A model generated the notes under the pieces. It saw nothing but the letters and a program-made list of their open reading frames with translations. It did no database searches and had not been told where the DNA came from. Below are positions 28,422-37,249 of a stretch of DNA of 64,000 nucleotides, one piece after another. The stretch is taken from NCBI GenBank assembly GCA_024225395.1, contig JAAEMR010000177.1, positions 1-64,000 of the forward strand. Direction: 5' to 3'. Source of the DNA: Gammaproteobacteria bacterium (lineage in GTDB: Bacteria; Pseudomonadota; Gammaproteobacteria; GCA-001735895). The position numbers and the translations under genes are program-made. Position 1 is the stretch's first letter. Every line of letters begins with the position of its first letter.

Positions 28422-30179
28422 ATGGATTATACCGATACGATAGATACCTGTGAATTTGTTGACAGTTGTGTAGAACCTGAAAAAGATACCTCTTTATTAC
28501 TTCAATATCTTATTCAGATTCAGTACAGGTACAACTTTGTGCCTGAAGATGCAATTTCTCAATTACAGCACTCGCTTGATCTGGATGTTGCACATATTAA
28601 ATCTGTCATTTCCTTTTATAGTTTTCTGAATTCCTCTTTTCAGGGGCATTATCGAATACTGTTCAGCGATAATATTACCGACCGCATGCTGGGCAACCAG
28701 TCGTTGTATGAACAGTTAAAAACCTCATTAAAAAATCATAAGGTTGATATTGGATTTACCTCCTGCACGGGTTTCTGTGATCAGGGCCCCGCCATGCTGG
28801 TGAATGGAATGGCAATCAATAAACTCGATTCAAAAAGAATAACTCAAATTGCTGATCTGATTCAAAATAATCAACCGCTGGAACTCTGGCCGGAAGGTTT
28901 GTTTGTAAAAGAAGAGAATATTCAAAGGTCTGATATTCAGTTCAATTCGAAAGCGGGTGATGGAAAAGGAATTGAAGCGGCACTTGAAAATGGAAGTGAT
29001 GCAATTTTAAAAATACTGAATGATTCTGGTTTAAGAGGTCGAGGTGGTGCAGGTTTTTATACGGCTAAAAAATGGCAATTCTGCAAACAGGCGATTTCAA
29101 ATCAACATTATGTGGTTTGTAATGCCGATGAAGGAGAGCCTGGCACCTTTAAAGATCGTGTTTTACTATCAACCGATGCTCACTCTGTCATCGAAGGTAT
29201 GACTATTTGTGCTGCCGTTATCGGTGCTACAAAGGGGCTTATCTATTTACGTGGTGAGTATCGCTTTTTGGTCGACAAAATCAATGAAGTTTTACAGAAG
29301 CGGCGAACGGAAGGTTTATTAGGTCAAAATATCCTGGGTCATCAAGGTTTTAATTTCGATATCGAAATACACCTGGGGGCAGGGGCTTATATTTGTGGTG
29401 AAGAATCGGCTTTAATTGAATCACTGGAAGGCAAACGTGGAATCCCCAGGGTTCGCCCACCTTTTCCGGTGGTTGACGGTTATAAAAACAAACCTACCGT
29501 GGTGAATAATGTCGAAACCTTCTGGTCAGTAAGTCGAATTATCGTAAATGGCAGTCACTGGTTTACCCGCAAAGGAACACCACAATCTACAGGTACACGG
29601 TTACTCAGTATCAGTGGTGACTGTGAACGTCCTGGCATTTATGAATATCCATTTGGAACTACATTGACGGAAATATTAAAAGACTGTGGAGGCTCTGATG
29701 CCCAGGCTGTTCAAATGGCGGGTGCTGCGGGTACCACTGTTGTTCCGTCTGGTTTTGATCGAGCCATGAGCAACGAAGACCTGTCGACGGGTGGCTCATT
29801 CATGGTGTTAGGCCCACAACGAAACCTGATGGATTTATTACAAAACTTTGCGCAATTTTTTAAACATGAAAGCTGTGGATTTTGCACACCCTGTCGGGTA
29901 GGAACATCCATCATTGCCGATGTAATTCAGCGTTTTAAAAATGCTCAGGGTTGTGAACACGATTTAAAACAGCTACGAGATGTTTGCGGGTTAATGAATA
30001 TCAGTTGCTTTTGTGGCCTTGGCTGTACAGTGCCCACTGTTTTTCTGGATGCACTGAATCAACATAGCCAAATGTTTAAAGATCTAATGAAAACGGATTC
30101 ATCAACCCCCTGTTTTAACCTGGAAGAATCTGTCAGTGAATTTAAACAAATCACAAATCCTTCTGGACGAGGGCTTTAG
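28422..30179 (+). CDS. hoxF: NAD-reducing hydrogenase diaphorase subunit HoxF
   Basis: 585 residues, one chain with a NuoE-like N-terminal part (1-150) and a NuoF-like part. FMN/NAD motifs GRGGAGFYTAKKW, NADEGEPGTFKDR and GAYICGEESALIES; [4Fe-4S] ligands in SCGFCTPCRVGT with a distal Cys (NISCFCGLG). In the N-terminal part only the second cysteine pair (SCTGFC) is obvious; the first pair of NuoE is replaced. It oxidises or reduces NAD(H) and passes electrons via HoxU to HoxYH. First gene of hoxFUYHW; no separate hoxE. Confidence 0.95.
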   Translation: MDYTDTIDTCEFVDSCVEPEKDTSLLLQYLIQIQYRYNFVPEDAISQLQHSLDLDVAHIKSVISFYSFLNSSFQGHYRILFSDNITDRMLGNQSLYEQLKTSLKNHKVDIGFTSCTGFCDQGPAMLVNGMAINKLDSKRITQIADLIQNNQPLELWPEGLFVKEENIQRSDIQFNSKAGDGKGIEAALENGSDAILKILNDSGLRGRGGAGFYTAKKWQFCKQAISNQHYVVCNADEGEPGTFKDRVLLSTDAHSVIEGMTICAAVIGATKGLIYLRGEYRFLVDKINEVLQKRRTEGLLGQNILGHQGFNFDIEIHLGAGAYICGEESALIESLEGKRGIPRVRPPFPVVDGYKNKPTVVNNVETFWSVSRIIVNGSHWFTRKGTPQSTGTRLLSISGDCERPGIYEYPFGTTLTEILKDCGGSDAQAVQMAGAAGTTVVPSGFDRAMSNEDLSTGGSFMVLGPQRNLMDLLQNFAQFFKHESCGFCTPCRVGTSIIADVIQRFKNAQGCEHDLKQLRDVCGLMNISCFCGLGCTVPTVFLDALNQHSQMFKDLMKTDSSTPCFNLEESVSEFKQITNPSGRGL

Positions 30180-30181
30180 TT

Positions 30182-30874
30182 ATGTCTTTTTTCAACATTG
30201 ATGGTCAGCAAATAGAATTCAAACAGGGCCAGACTATCATGCAGGCGGCTCAGGATGCCGGTGTATATATTCCGCATCTTTGTTTTCACCCGGATTTTAA
30301 GGCACATGGAAGTTGTCGTGTTTGTATTGTGCAGATTAAAGGTTTGTATAGAACGGCTTGTACCACACCGGTCGTTGAGTCGATGGAAGTTATTAACATC
30401 AATGAGGAAGTTCAGCAGCATCGCCTGCAGTTACTGGAAATGTTATTTATTGAAGGCAATCATGTTTGCCCATCCTGCGAGAAAAGTGGTAGCTGTACAT
30501 TACAGTCAGTTGCTGAATATTGCGGATTGTTATCGCCTTCTTTAACGTTCAGATATCCCGATAAAAAAGTGGATGCGAGTCATGCTGATTATCTGCTTGA
30601 TTTCAATCGATGTATCTTGTGTGAACTTTGTGTTCGTGCGAGTAAAGAAGTCGATAAGAAGTCGGTGTTTGCAATTACAGGTCGTGGTCTGGATGCCAGG
30701 CTGATGGTGAATTCAACCGATGGAAAGCTGGTGAACAGTACATTTGATAAACTGGATCGAGCGGCTTCAATTTGTCCGGTGGGTGTTATTCTGCCAAAGC
30801 ATCAGGGGTTTAAAACGCCGATTGGTCAAAGAAAATTTGATATTAAAGAAATCAATAAAAGGGAACAGGACTGA
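30182..30874 (+). CDS. hoxU: NAD-reducing hydrogenase diaphorase subunit HoxU
   Basis: 230 residues, like the N-terminus of complex I NuoG. A plant-type [2Fe-2S] domain (CFHPDFKAHGSCRVC then a distal Cys), a His-Cys3 cluster site (HVCPSCEKSGSC) and a [4Fe-4S] pair (CILCELC with SICPVG). It relays electrons between HoxF and HoxY. It starts 2 bp after hoxF and overlaps hoxY by one base. Confidence 0.95.
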   Translation: MSFFNIDGQQIEFKQGQTIMQAAQDAGVYIPHLCFHPDFKAHGSCRVCIVQIKGLYRTACTTPVVESMEVININEEVQQHRLQLLEMLFIEGNHVCPSCEKSGSCTLQSVAEYCGLLSPSLTFRYPDKKVDASHADYLLDFNRCILCELCVRASKEVDKKSVFAITGRGLDARLMVNSTDGKLVNSTFDKLDRAASICPVGVILPKHQGFKTPIGQRKFDIKEINKREQD

Positions 30875-31413
30875 TGGCTGACAAAATAAAAATTGCCACT
30901 GTTTCACTTGCAGGCTGTTTTGGTTGTCACATGTCAATTCTCGACATTGATGAAAAAATTATCGACCTGGTTGAGCTGGTTGAATTTGACCGCTCACCCT
31001 TAACGGATATCAAACAGGTTTCTGAATGTGATATCGGCATTATAGAAGGTGCCGTTGCCAATGCCGAAAATGTAGAGGTGTTGAAAGATTTTCGCAAGCA
31101 ATGCAAAACGTTGGTTGCAATGGGTGCCTGTGCATTGAGTGGAGGAATTCCAGCCATGCGCAACCACTTTACGCTGGAACAGTGTTTACGGGAATCTTAT
31201 GTTAATGGAACGGGTTTAGAAAATTCATGTATCCCCGATGATGTAGAACTACCGATGTTATTGAACAAGGTTTATCCGGTTCATCAGGTGGTTAAGGTGG
31301 ATTATGTTATGCCTGGCTGCCCACCTCCTGCTGATATGATCTGGAATTTATTAACGGCTTTACTGGAAGGGCGTAAACCTGAGTTTTCTGCTGAGGACAT
31401 TCGATATGACTAG
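30874..31413 (+). CDS. hoxY: [NiFe] hydrogenase small subunit HoxY
   Basis: 179 residues. Proximal [4Fe-4S] cysteines in AGCFGCHMS, MGACALSGG and MPGCPPPAD. Short, without Tat signal or additional clusters, as expected of the cytoplasmic group 3d enzyme. Overlaps hoxH by 8 bp. Confidence 0.95.
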   Translation: MADKIKIATVSLAGCFGCHMSILDIDEKIIDLVELVEFDRSPLTDIKQVSECDIGIIEGAVANAENVEVLKDFRKQCKTLVAMGACALSGGIPAMRNHFTLEQCLRESYVNGTGLENSCIPDDVELPMLLNKVYPVHQVVKVDYVMPGCPPPADMIWNLLTALLEGRKPEFSAEDIRYD

Positions 31414-32839
31414 AAGAATAAGCGTAGACCCCATTAGTCGTGTTGAAGGTCATGGCAAGATCACGCTACAACAAGATGAAAACAATGAAATTACTCAGGC
31501 ACGTTTAAATATCGTTGAGTTTCGAGGCTTTGAAAAGTTTATCCAGGGACGGCCATACTGGGAAGTTCCTGTGCTGGTGCAACGTCTGTGTGGTATTTGT
31601 CCGGTGAGCCATCATCTGGCAGCGGCTAAAGCAACTGATATGTTAATCGGAGTCAAACAGCTCAGTCCTACGGCTGAAAAAATGCGTCGCCTTATGCATT
31701 TCGGGCAGATTCTGCAATCTCATGCATTACATTTTTTCCACTTAAGTTCACCCGATTTGTTATTCGGTTATGACGATGAAGTGAGACATCGAAATATTGT
31801 AGGTCTCATCAAAGATTTTCCTGAGCTGGCCAAACAGGGTGTGTTATTACGCAAATACGGTCAGGAAGTTATACGACTAACATCAGGAAAAAGAATTCAT
31901 GGAACCGGTGCTATCCCGGGCGGTATCAATAAAGTACTGAGCACAGATGAAAGAGACTTTCTGTTAAAGGATATCGATCAAATGATTGAATGGGCATTAT
32001 CAGCGGTGGGCGTGTTTAAGACTATCTATTATGAGCATCCGTCCTATCATCAACAGTTTGCCATGATCACCAGTAAGATGATGAGCCTGGTCACAGCGGA
32101 TGGAGCACTTGAACTCTATGATGGTGGATTGAGGGTCAAAACGCCGGATAATAATGTAATCTTTGATCATCAGGATCCAGCGAATTATCTTGACCTAATC
32201 AATGAACATGTTGAACCCTGGAGTTATATGAAATTTCCATTCCTGAAATCATTGGGTGTGGAGCAGGGCTGGTATCGTGTCGGACCACTGGCGAGGGTGA
32301 ATAATTGTGATTTTATTAATACCGACCTGGCGGAACAGGAAAGAAAAGAGTTCAAGCTATTAAATGAAGGGCTGCCTGTTCAATCGACACTGGCTTACCA
32401 TTGGGCTCGACTGATTGAATTATTGCATTGCGTAGAATCTATTCAACAACTGTTACATGATCCAGACCTGACAGCGGGAGAGTTGACGCTTAAGGGGCAT
32501 ATGCAAAACACTGGTATCGGAGTCATAGAAGCGCCCAGGGGAACCTTAATTCATCACTATGAAATCAATGAGGAAGGGCTGATCACAAAGGCCAATTTAA
32601 TCGTATCCACCACGCATAATAATCAGGCGATGAACGAATCTATCCGCCATGTTGCCAGTCAATATCTCAGTGGAAATGAAATCACTGAGCCGCTGCTCAA
32701 TCAGCTTGAAGTCGCGGTCAGAGCCTATGATCCCTGTTTATCCTGTGCTACACATGCCCTCGGGAAAATGCCACTGGAAGTTACCCTGATAGATAAAGAA
32801 GGAAAATTATTAGATCGAAAATACAAGTCTACCCAGTAA
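31406..32839 (+). CDS. hoxH: [NiFe] hydrogenase large subunit HoxH
   Basis: 477 residues. Nickel ligands C62-x2-C65 ([11 protein letters not shown]) and C444-x2-C447 with H450 ([10 protein letters not shown]). A 27-residue C-terminal extension after H450 would be removed by the endopeptidase encoded next. Group 3d bidirectional, NAD-linked type by gene context. The hyp maturation genes are not in the window. Confidence 0.96.
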   Translation: MTRRISVDPISRVEGHGKITLQQDENNEITQARLNIVEFRGFEKFIQGRPYWEVPVLVQRLCGICPVSHHLAAAKATDMLIGVKQLSPTAEKMRRLMHFGQILQSHALHFFHLSSPDLLFGYDDEVRHRNIVGLIKDFPELAKQGVLLRKYGQEVIRLTSGKRIHGTGAIPGGINKVLSTDERDFLLKDIDQMIEWALSAVGVFKTIYYEHPSYHQQFAMITSKMMSLVTADGALELYDGGLRVKTPDNNVIFDHQDPANYLDLINEHVEPWSYMKFPFLKSLGVEQGWYRVGPLARVNNCDFINTDLAEQERKEFKLLNEGLPVQSTLAYHWARLIELLHCVESIQQLLHDPDLTAGELTLKGHMQNTGIGVIEAPRGTLIHHYEINEEGLITKANLIVSTTHNNQAMNESIRHVASQYLSGNEITEPLLNQLEVAVRAYDPCLSCATHALGKMPLEVTLIDKEGKLLDRKYKSTQ

Positions 32840-32840
32840 C

Positions 32841-33335
32841 ATGCCTGCACCCGTACTATTGTTTGCCTATGGTAATATTTCTCGCGGGGATGATGCTCTG
32901 GCTCCTTTACTGCTGGAAAGAATTCAATGTTCAGGAGCTACTTCGGTAGCCGACCATCCTATCAAGTTTTTATCCGACTATCTGATGCAGATTGAACATG
33001 TGACCGATATGCATGGCTGTGAACGAATCCTGCTTATTGATGCCGACCAATCTATTGATGAGCCGTTCAGGTTTTATAAGGTTAAAGAACGACAGGAAAC
33101 CAGCTATACCACGCATGGAATGACGCCATCAACTCTGTTACACACCTTCAAACATACCTATAAACAGTCCGCACCTGCAACATCTATGTTAGCGGTACGA
33201 GGGTATAATTTTGAATTAGGACAGGGGCTTTCTACAGAGGCTCAAAACAATTTACTGGTGGCTGAAGAATTTTTGAACCAGATACTATTCGCTAAAGAAT
33301 TTTCTTTATGGGATGAAAGGTTAGCTGTGATATAA
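32841..33335 (+). CDS. hoxW: Hydrogenase maturation endopeptidase HoxW
   Basis: 164 residues. LLFAYGNISRGDDALAPLL is the conserved N-terminal motif of the HycI/HoxW proteases, with the Ni-sensing acidic residues (D in RGDD, D-A-D at LLIDADQ) and a His in the middle region. It processes the C-terminus of HoxH after Ni insertion. Starts 1 bp after hoxH. Confidence 0.88.
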   Translation: MPAPVLLFAYGNISRGDDALAPLLLERIQCSGATSVADHPIKFLSDYLMQIEHVTDMHGCERILLIDADQSIDEPFRFYKVKERQETSYTTHGMTPSTLLHTFKHTYKQSAPATSMLAVRGYNFELGQGLSTEAQNNLLVAEEFLNQILFAKEFSLWDERLAVI

Positions 33336-33434
33336 ATGTAGGTTAAATAATTAGACCTATGATGTGCGAATGGCACAGCTTAGGGTGCTACTAATATAAT
33401 CGTCAAGAACCAACAAATGAAAGCAGGTACCGAC

Positions 33435-33902
33435 ATGAATGCTTCAGAAGTAATGGATCCGAATCCTACTACGTTAAAACCAGAAGATACTATTGAACGT
33501 GCAGCAAAATACATAATGCAGAAGCGGTATCGTAATTTACCGATTGTTGATGATGATGGTTGTTATATTGGCATGTTTGGCGTGAACTGCCTGTTGAAAC
33601 ATGTTATTCCCAAGGCTGTTTTTATTGACCATGGTCTGGAGAATGTCAGTTTTATTCATGAATCATTAGAGGAACTTTATCAGCGATTTTCAAATGTTAA
33701 GGACTTACCAATATCACTTTGTATGAATAAAGAAGTTGAGACGGTGAAACCCGATACTCCTTTAACAGAAACCCTGTTACTACTTTACAAGTCTAAAACC
33801 AGTATTCCTGTTCTAGAGGAGGGTAGCTGTAAATTGCTAGGCATGGTTTCCTATTGGGATATTGGAAAAAGTATCATGAATAGAGAACAAGTTGATGCAT
33901 AG
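33435..33902 (+). CDS. Two-CBS-domain protein
   Basis: 155 residues from the ATG at 33435 (AGG spaced 8-10 bp upstream); an ATG at 33417 lacks a site. Two CBS domains (SEVMDPNPTTLKPEDTIERA; CMNKEVETVKPDTPLTE). Its stop overlaps the start of the permease gene, so it likely regulates that transporter in response to nucleotides. Separated from hoxW by about 100 bp. Confidence 0.85.
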   Translation: MNASEVMDPNPTTLKPEDTIERAAKYIMQKRYRNLPIVDDDGCYIGMFGVNCLLKHVIPKAVFIDHGLENVSFIHESLEELYQRFSNVKDLPISLCMNKEVETVKPDTPLTETLLLLYKSKTSIPVLEEGSCKLLGMVSYWDIGKSIMNREQVDA

Positions 33903-35232
33903 TTTACATCAACCCGATGTTATTTTTGGTTTATCTTCACAATGGTTTGCAGGTACTCTTTTTGTTATTACCTATATCCTGATCGTTTCAGAACGATTAA
34001 ATAGAGCCATTATTTCTATGATGGCTGCTGCTCTGATGATTATCAGCGGGGTATTAACCCAACAGGCTGCTGTAGAAGGTGTCGACTTTAACACCATCGG
34101 GCTACTGACAGGCATGATGATTATTGTCGGTATAACCAAAGATTCAGGTGTCTTTCAATATCTGGCGATTCGTTCGGCCAAAGTCGTAAAAGCAGACCCC
34201 TGGGGAATCCTGGTGATGCTAATGCTGGTGACTGCTCTGCTATCGGCATTACTTGATAATGTGACCACTGTTTTATTAATTGCACCAATAACCATACTGA
34301 TAACAGATACTTTAAAGATAAGTGTTTACCCCTATTTGTTTGCTGAAATTTTTTCATCGAATATTGGGGGTACGGCAACATTGATTGGTGATCCACCCAA
34401 TATCATGATCGGTTCGGCAACCGGGCTTGGTTATAACGATTTCCTGTTTAACCTGGCACCTATTTCGATTTTTATTCTGCTTGTTTCTATTATTCCAATT
34501 TACTTAATTTGGGGCAGGCATTTAATAGCAGATCCCAAACTCATCAACAAGGTCATGTCATATCGTGAAATTGATGCGATTAAAGACTGGGTCTTACTTA
34601 AAAAATCTTTATTTGTACTGACGCTAGTCATGCTGGGTTTTATTGTCGGGCATGATTATGGTTTACAGCCGGCCACTGTAGCGATGTTTGGAGCAGCTTT
34701 ATTGCTGACCCTGAATTGCCTGCCACAAGGACAGGAAAAACAATCTAAGATGGTAGCAAGGGCATTAAATGAAGTGGAGTGGGTAACCATTTTCTTTTTT
34801 ATTGGTTTATTCATCCTTGTTTATGGAATTGAAAGTACCGGTCTGCTTGAATCGCTGGCGCATCAGGTTCTGGATTTAACCGAGGGAGATAAAACCATAA
34901 CGGCTATTTCGATTCTGTTTGTGTCGGCCGTTGCTTCTTCCGTGGTAGATAATATTCCATTTGTCGCCACCATGATCCCGTTGATTAAAAATATGGCAGT
35001 TACTTTTGGTGGTTCACAGGAGCTGGTACCAATCTGGTGGTCACTCGCTCTTGGCTCATGTCTCGGTGGTAATGGTAGCCTGGTAGGAGCAAGTGCGAAC
35101 CTGATTGTGGCGGGTTTTGCAGAGAGGTCAGGTCAGCCGATTCACTTTCTGCCATTTATGCTGATTGCTTTCCCAATGATGATGGTGTCGGTGCTGATCA
35201 GTAGTATTTATGTTTATTTACGTTATTTTTAA
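33895..35232 (+). CDS. ArsB/NhaD-superfamily (ion transporter) permease
   Basis: 445 residues from the ATG at 33895, with 11-12 hydrophobic segments. Two inverted-repeat signature regions are visible: ALLDNVTTVLLIAPITIL with GGTATLIGDPPNIMIG, and SSVVDNIPFVATMIPLI with GGNGSLVGASANLIVAG. This is the IT superfamily pattern (ArsB, NhaD, YbiR-type). It could exchange Na+/H+ or export an anion; there is no ars context. Coupled to the CBS gene. Confidence 0.82.
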   Translation: MHSLHQPDVIFGLSSQWFAGTLFVITYILIVSERLNRAIISMMAAALMIISGVLTQQAAVEGVDFNTIGLLTGMMIIVGITKDSGVFQYLAIRSAKVVKADPWGILVMLMLVTALLSALLDNVTTVLLIAPITILITDTLKISVYPYLFAEIFSSNIGGTATLIGDPPNIMIGSATGLGYNDFLFNLAPISIFILLVSIIPIYLIWGRHLIADPKLINKVMSYREIDAIKDWVLLKKSLFVLTLVMLGFIVGHDYGLQPATVAMFGAALLLTLNCLPQGQEKQSKMVARALNEVEWVTIFFFIGLFILVYGIESTGLLESLAHQVLDLTEGDKTITAISILFVSAVASSVVDNIPFVATMIPLIKNMAVTFGGSQELVPIWWSLALGSCLGGNGSLVGASANLIVAGFAERSGQPIHFLPFMLIAFPMMMVSVLISSIYVYLRYF

Positions 35233-35311
35233 GCCGATACCGGCTAACAGCATAGCGGTATAGGGTTTCGTCTTAAATAGCAGAGCTATCTGGCTAATCA
35301 AAAAAATACTT

Positions 35312-35839
35312 TTACCAGTATTCTGGTGAACTTAATGACAATGCACATCGAACCGTACCCTGTGTTTTTGATAGTATTCCGGCAACAAGTTCCTGAGCCA
35401 TCCAGGCCTCGTCAGGGTATTGCAATTTATATGGTGGCTTAAGACTGTGACCTGCTTTAAAACCCGTACGCATGTAATAATCTGGATCGCCATACACAAG
35501 CACTATTTCAGCACCTTGCTGTTTTAAAATTTCCAGGCCCTTATTAATGAGCTGTGTTCCTGTTCCATTTTTTTGCGATAATTTTGTAACGGCCAGGGGG
35601 GCTAGAATATAAGCCGATACTCCCTCAGCACCTTCAATGTCTACTGAGCTAAAAAGGATGTGGCCAATAATGTGGTTATTCTGTTCTGCGACAAGAGACA
35701 CTACTGGTAACGCCGTTTTATCCTCTAACAGATCAATAGCGAGTTGAGAAACAGCTTCTCCCTCAGGTTGATCAAACGCATTTAGATGAACCTTTCTGAT
35801 AGGATTTTTATCTTGTTCTACTGAGGCTCTGATTTTCAA
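35312..35839 (-). CDS. GNAT-family N-acetyltransferase
   Basis: 175 residues, YhbS-like. Acetyl-CoA-binding region around LAPLAVTKLSQKNGTGTQLINKG, then GDPDYYMRTGFK near the C-terminal half. Substrate unknown. Stop/start overlap of 4 bp with the msrA-like gene upstream. Confidence 0.85.
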   Translation of the reverse strand: MKIRASVEQDKNPIRKVHLNAFDQPEGEAVSQLAIDLLEDKTALPVVSLVAEQNNHIIGHILFSSVDIEGAEGVSAYILAPLAVTKLSQKNGTGTQLINKGLEILKQQGAEIVLVYGDPDYYMRTGFKAGHSLKPPYKLQYPDEAWMAQELVAGILSKTQGTVRCALSLSSPEYW

Positions 35840-36480
35840 TGTTTACCCCACAGCTTTGCAACACGGGCATCCCGGCCACAGGAGTAGCGATAGAACTTAT
35901 AGCGGTATGGATTCTTTTTGTAATAAATTTGGTGATAGTCTTGCGCTGGATAAAATTTCGATGCCTTGATCAGCTCTACTTCAAGTGGTGCAGAAAAAGG
36001 CTTGTTGTTATCTATTTGTTTTGTTGATTCAATAGCTAACTGTTGCTGCTGGTCATTTTGATAAAATATGGCAGGGTGATACTGAGGGCCAAAATCACAA
36101 AACTGTCTCTTATCATTGGTTGGATCGATGTGTTCCCAGAAGTAATCCAGAATCCGTGAGTAGCTTAACTTGTCACTGTCATAAGAAATGATGGCTGCTT
36201 CAATATGAGCCGAATTACCGGCTGATACCTGTTGATAAGTTGGGTTTAGAGTATGACCTTCAATGTATCCCAAAATAACGTTGATATCGCCATGCAGTTT
36301 TTCAAAGTCTGATTCGATGCACCTGAAACATCCTCCTGACAGTGTTGCTGTTTCAATATTTTTAACGATTTCAGCAGAGCTATTAACAGAGAAAAACAAC
36401 AGGAAAAACATAAAGAGTGACTTTTGAAGCATAATTTTAACGGTTTTAAAAAATCGATTCTTCTGAGGCAAGTTATTCAT
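35836..36480 (-). CDS. Exported MsrA-like peptide-methionine sulfoxide reductase
   Basis: 214 residues from the ATG at 36480, which overlaps the lipase stop; an internal ATG at 36432 would give a more compact signal peptide (MLQKSLFMFFLLFFSVNSSA). The family motif reads GGCFRCIESDFE, with the catalytic Cys, but the usual Trp after Phe is Arg. Conserved downstream segments include GYIEGHTLNPTYQQVSAGNS, FWEHIDPTNDKRQFCDFGPQY and AEDYHQ-like AQDYHQIYY. Probably repairs oxidised periplasmic proteins. Confidence 0.85.
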   Translation of the reverse strand: MNNLPQKNRFFKTVKIMLQKSLFMFFLLFFSVNSSAEIVKNIETATLSGGCFRCIESDFEKLHGDINVILGYIEGHTLNPTYQQVSAGNSAHIEAAIISYDSDKLSYSRILDYFWEHIDPTNDKRQFCDFGPQYHPAIFYQNDQQQQLAIESTKQIDNNKPFSAPLEVELIKASKFYPAQDYHQIYYKKNPYRYKFYRYSCGRDARVAKLWGKH

Positions 36481-37249
36481 TTTCTGGTTCACTTTTATGA
36501 TCAAATAATCCATGTTTCAGGAAATACATAGTCTGGTGAATAGATTCAGAATTCCACATCATAAAGGTATGGGTGGTTGGCAGGATAATAAAGTCTTTCA
36601 TACCTTGAGTTTTTGTACTTTCTACACTGACCTTTCCATCATCCTGTCCCGGGATCATAGAAGATAAAAAGGGATTAATGCTTAGCTTTCCAGCTATGAT
36701 GCCCAGTTCAAAATTTACCGGGCCTAATTGTTTTGGAATATCCTCTTCAGCTGTTCCAAGCTCAAGACCCGCGGGGCCATTTAGTTGATAATATCCCGGT
36801 AAATTCTTTAAGCGGTCAACAACTTCGCTGCCGTTATTTGGTGGTCCTAACATAACGACTCTGTGTAGGTCCGGGATCGGTTTCTTTTGGGTGTATTGAC
36901 GTACTAAAATTCCCCCCAGGGAATGAGTGACAAAATGAATTTTTTTACACTGCAGTTGCTGACTCTTTAAAATGCCTTCTTCAATAGCCACATTTGCCAG
37001 TTCACTAATGGGTAATTGTCTGGAAGGATAGTCAATATTAATAACACTGTAGCCCTTCTTCGACAGAGATTTTTGCAGAATATGCATGGATGAACTGGTC
37101 CGTGCAAGCCCGTGCAAAAGTATGACGCACTCTGATGCAAGTTCCGCTTCTGTCATCTCAGTGGTTACTGCTTTGAAGCCAGTGAACAATAGAATTAGCG
37201 TAATAATCCAGCATAATTTTGGACTGATGATCAGCTTTGTATAATCCAT
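36473..37249 (-). CDS. Exported alpha/beta hydrolase (lipase-like)
   Basis: 258 residues with an N-terminal hydrophobic segment (about 10-27) and the sequence VILLHGLART (oxyanion region), THSLGG (nucleophile elbow GxSxG), and a late His in LPTTHTFMM. Its first 31 codons overlap the 3' end of the plsB-like gene in another frame; the next ATG (37156) would remove the signal segment, so the longer form is preferred. Substrate unknown; lies with acyltransferase and msrA genes. Confidence 0.78.
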   Translation of the reverse strand: MDYTKLIISPKLCWIITLILLFTGFKAVTTEMTEAELASECVILLHGLARTSSSMHILQKSLSKKGYSVINIDYPSRQLPISELANVAIEEGILKSQQLQCKKIHFVTHSLGGILVRQYTQKKPIPDLHRVVMLGPPNNGSEVVDRLKNLPGYYQLNGPAGLELGTAEEDIPKQLGPVNFELGIIAGKLSINPFLSSMIPGQDDGKVSVESTKTQGMKDFIILPTTHTFMMWNSESIHQTMYFLKHGLFDHKSEPENE

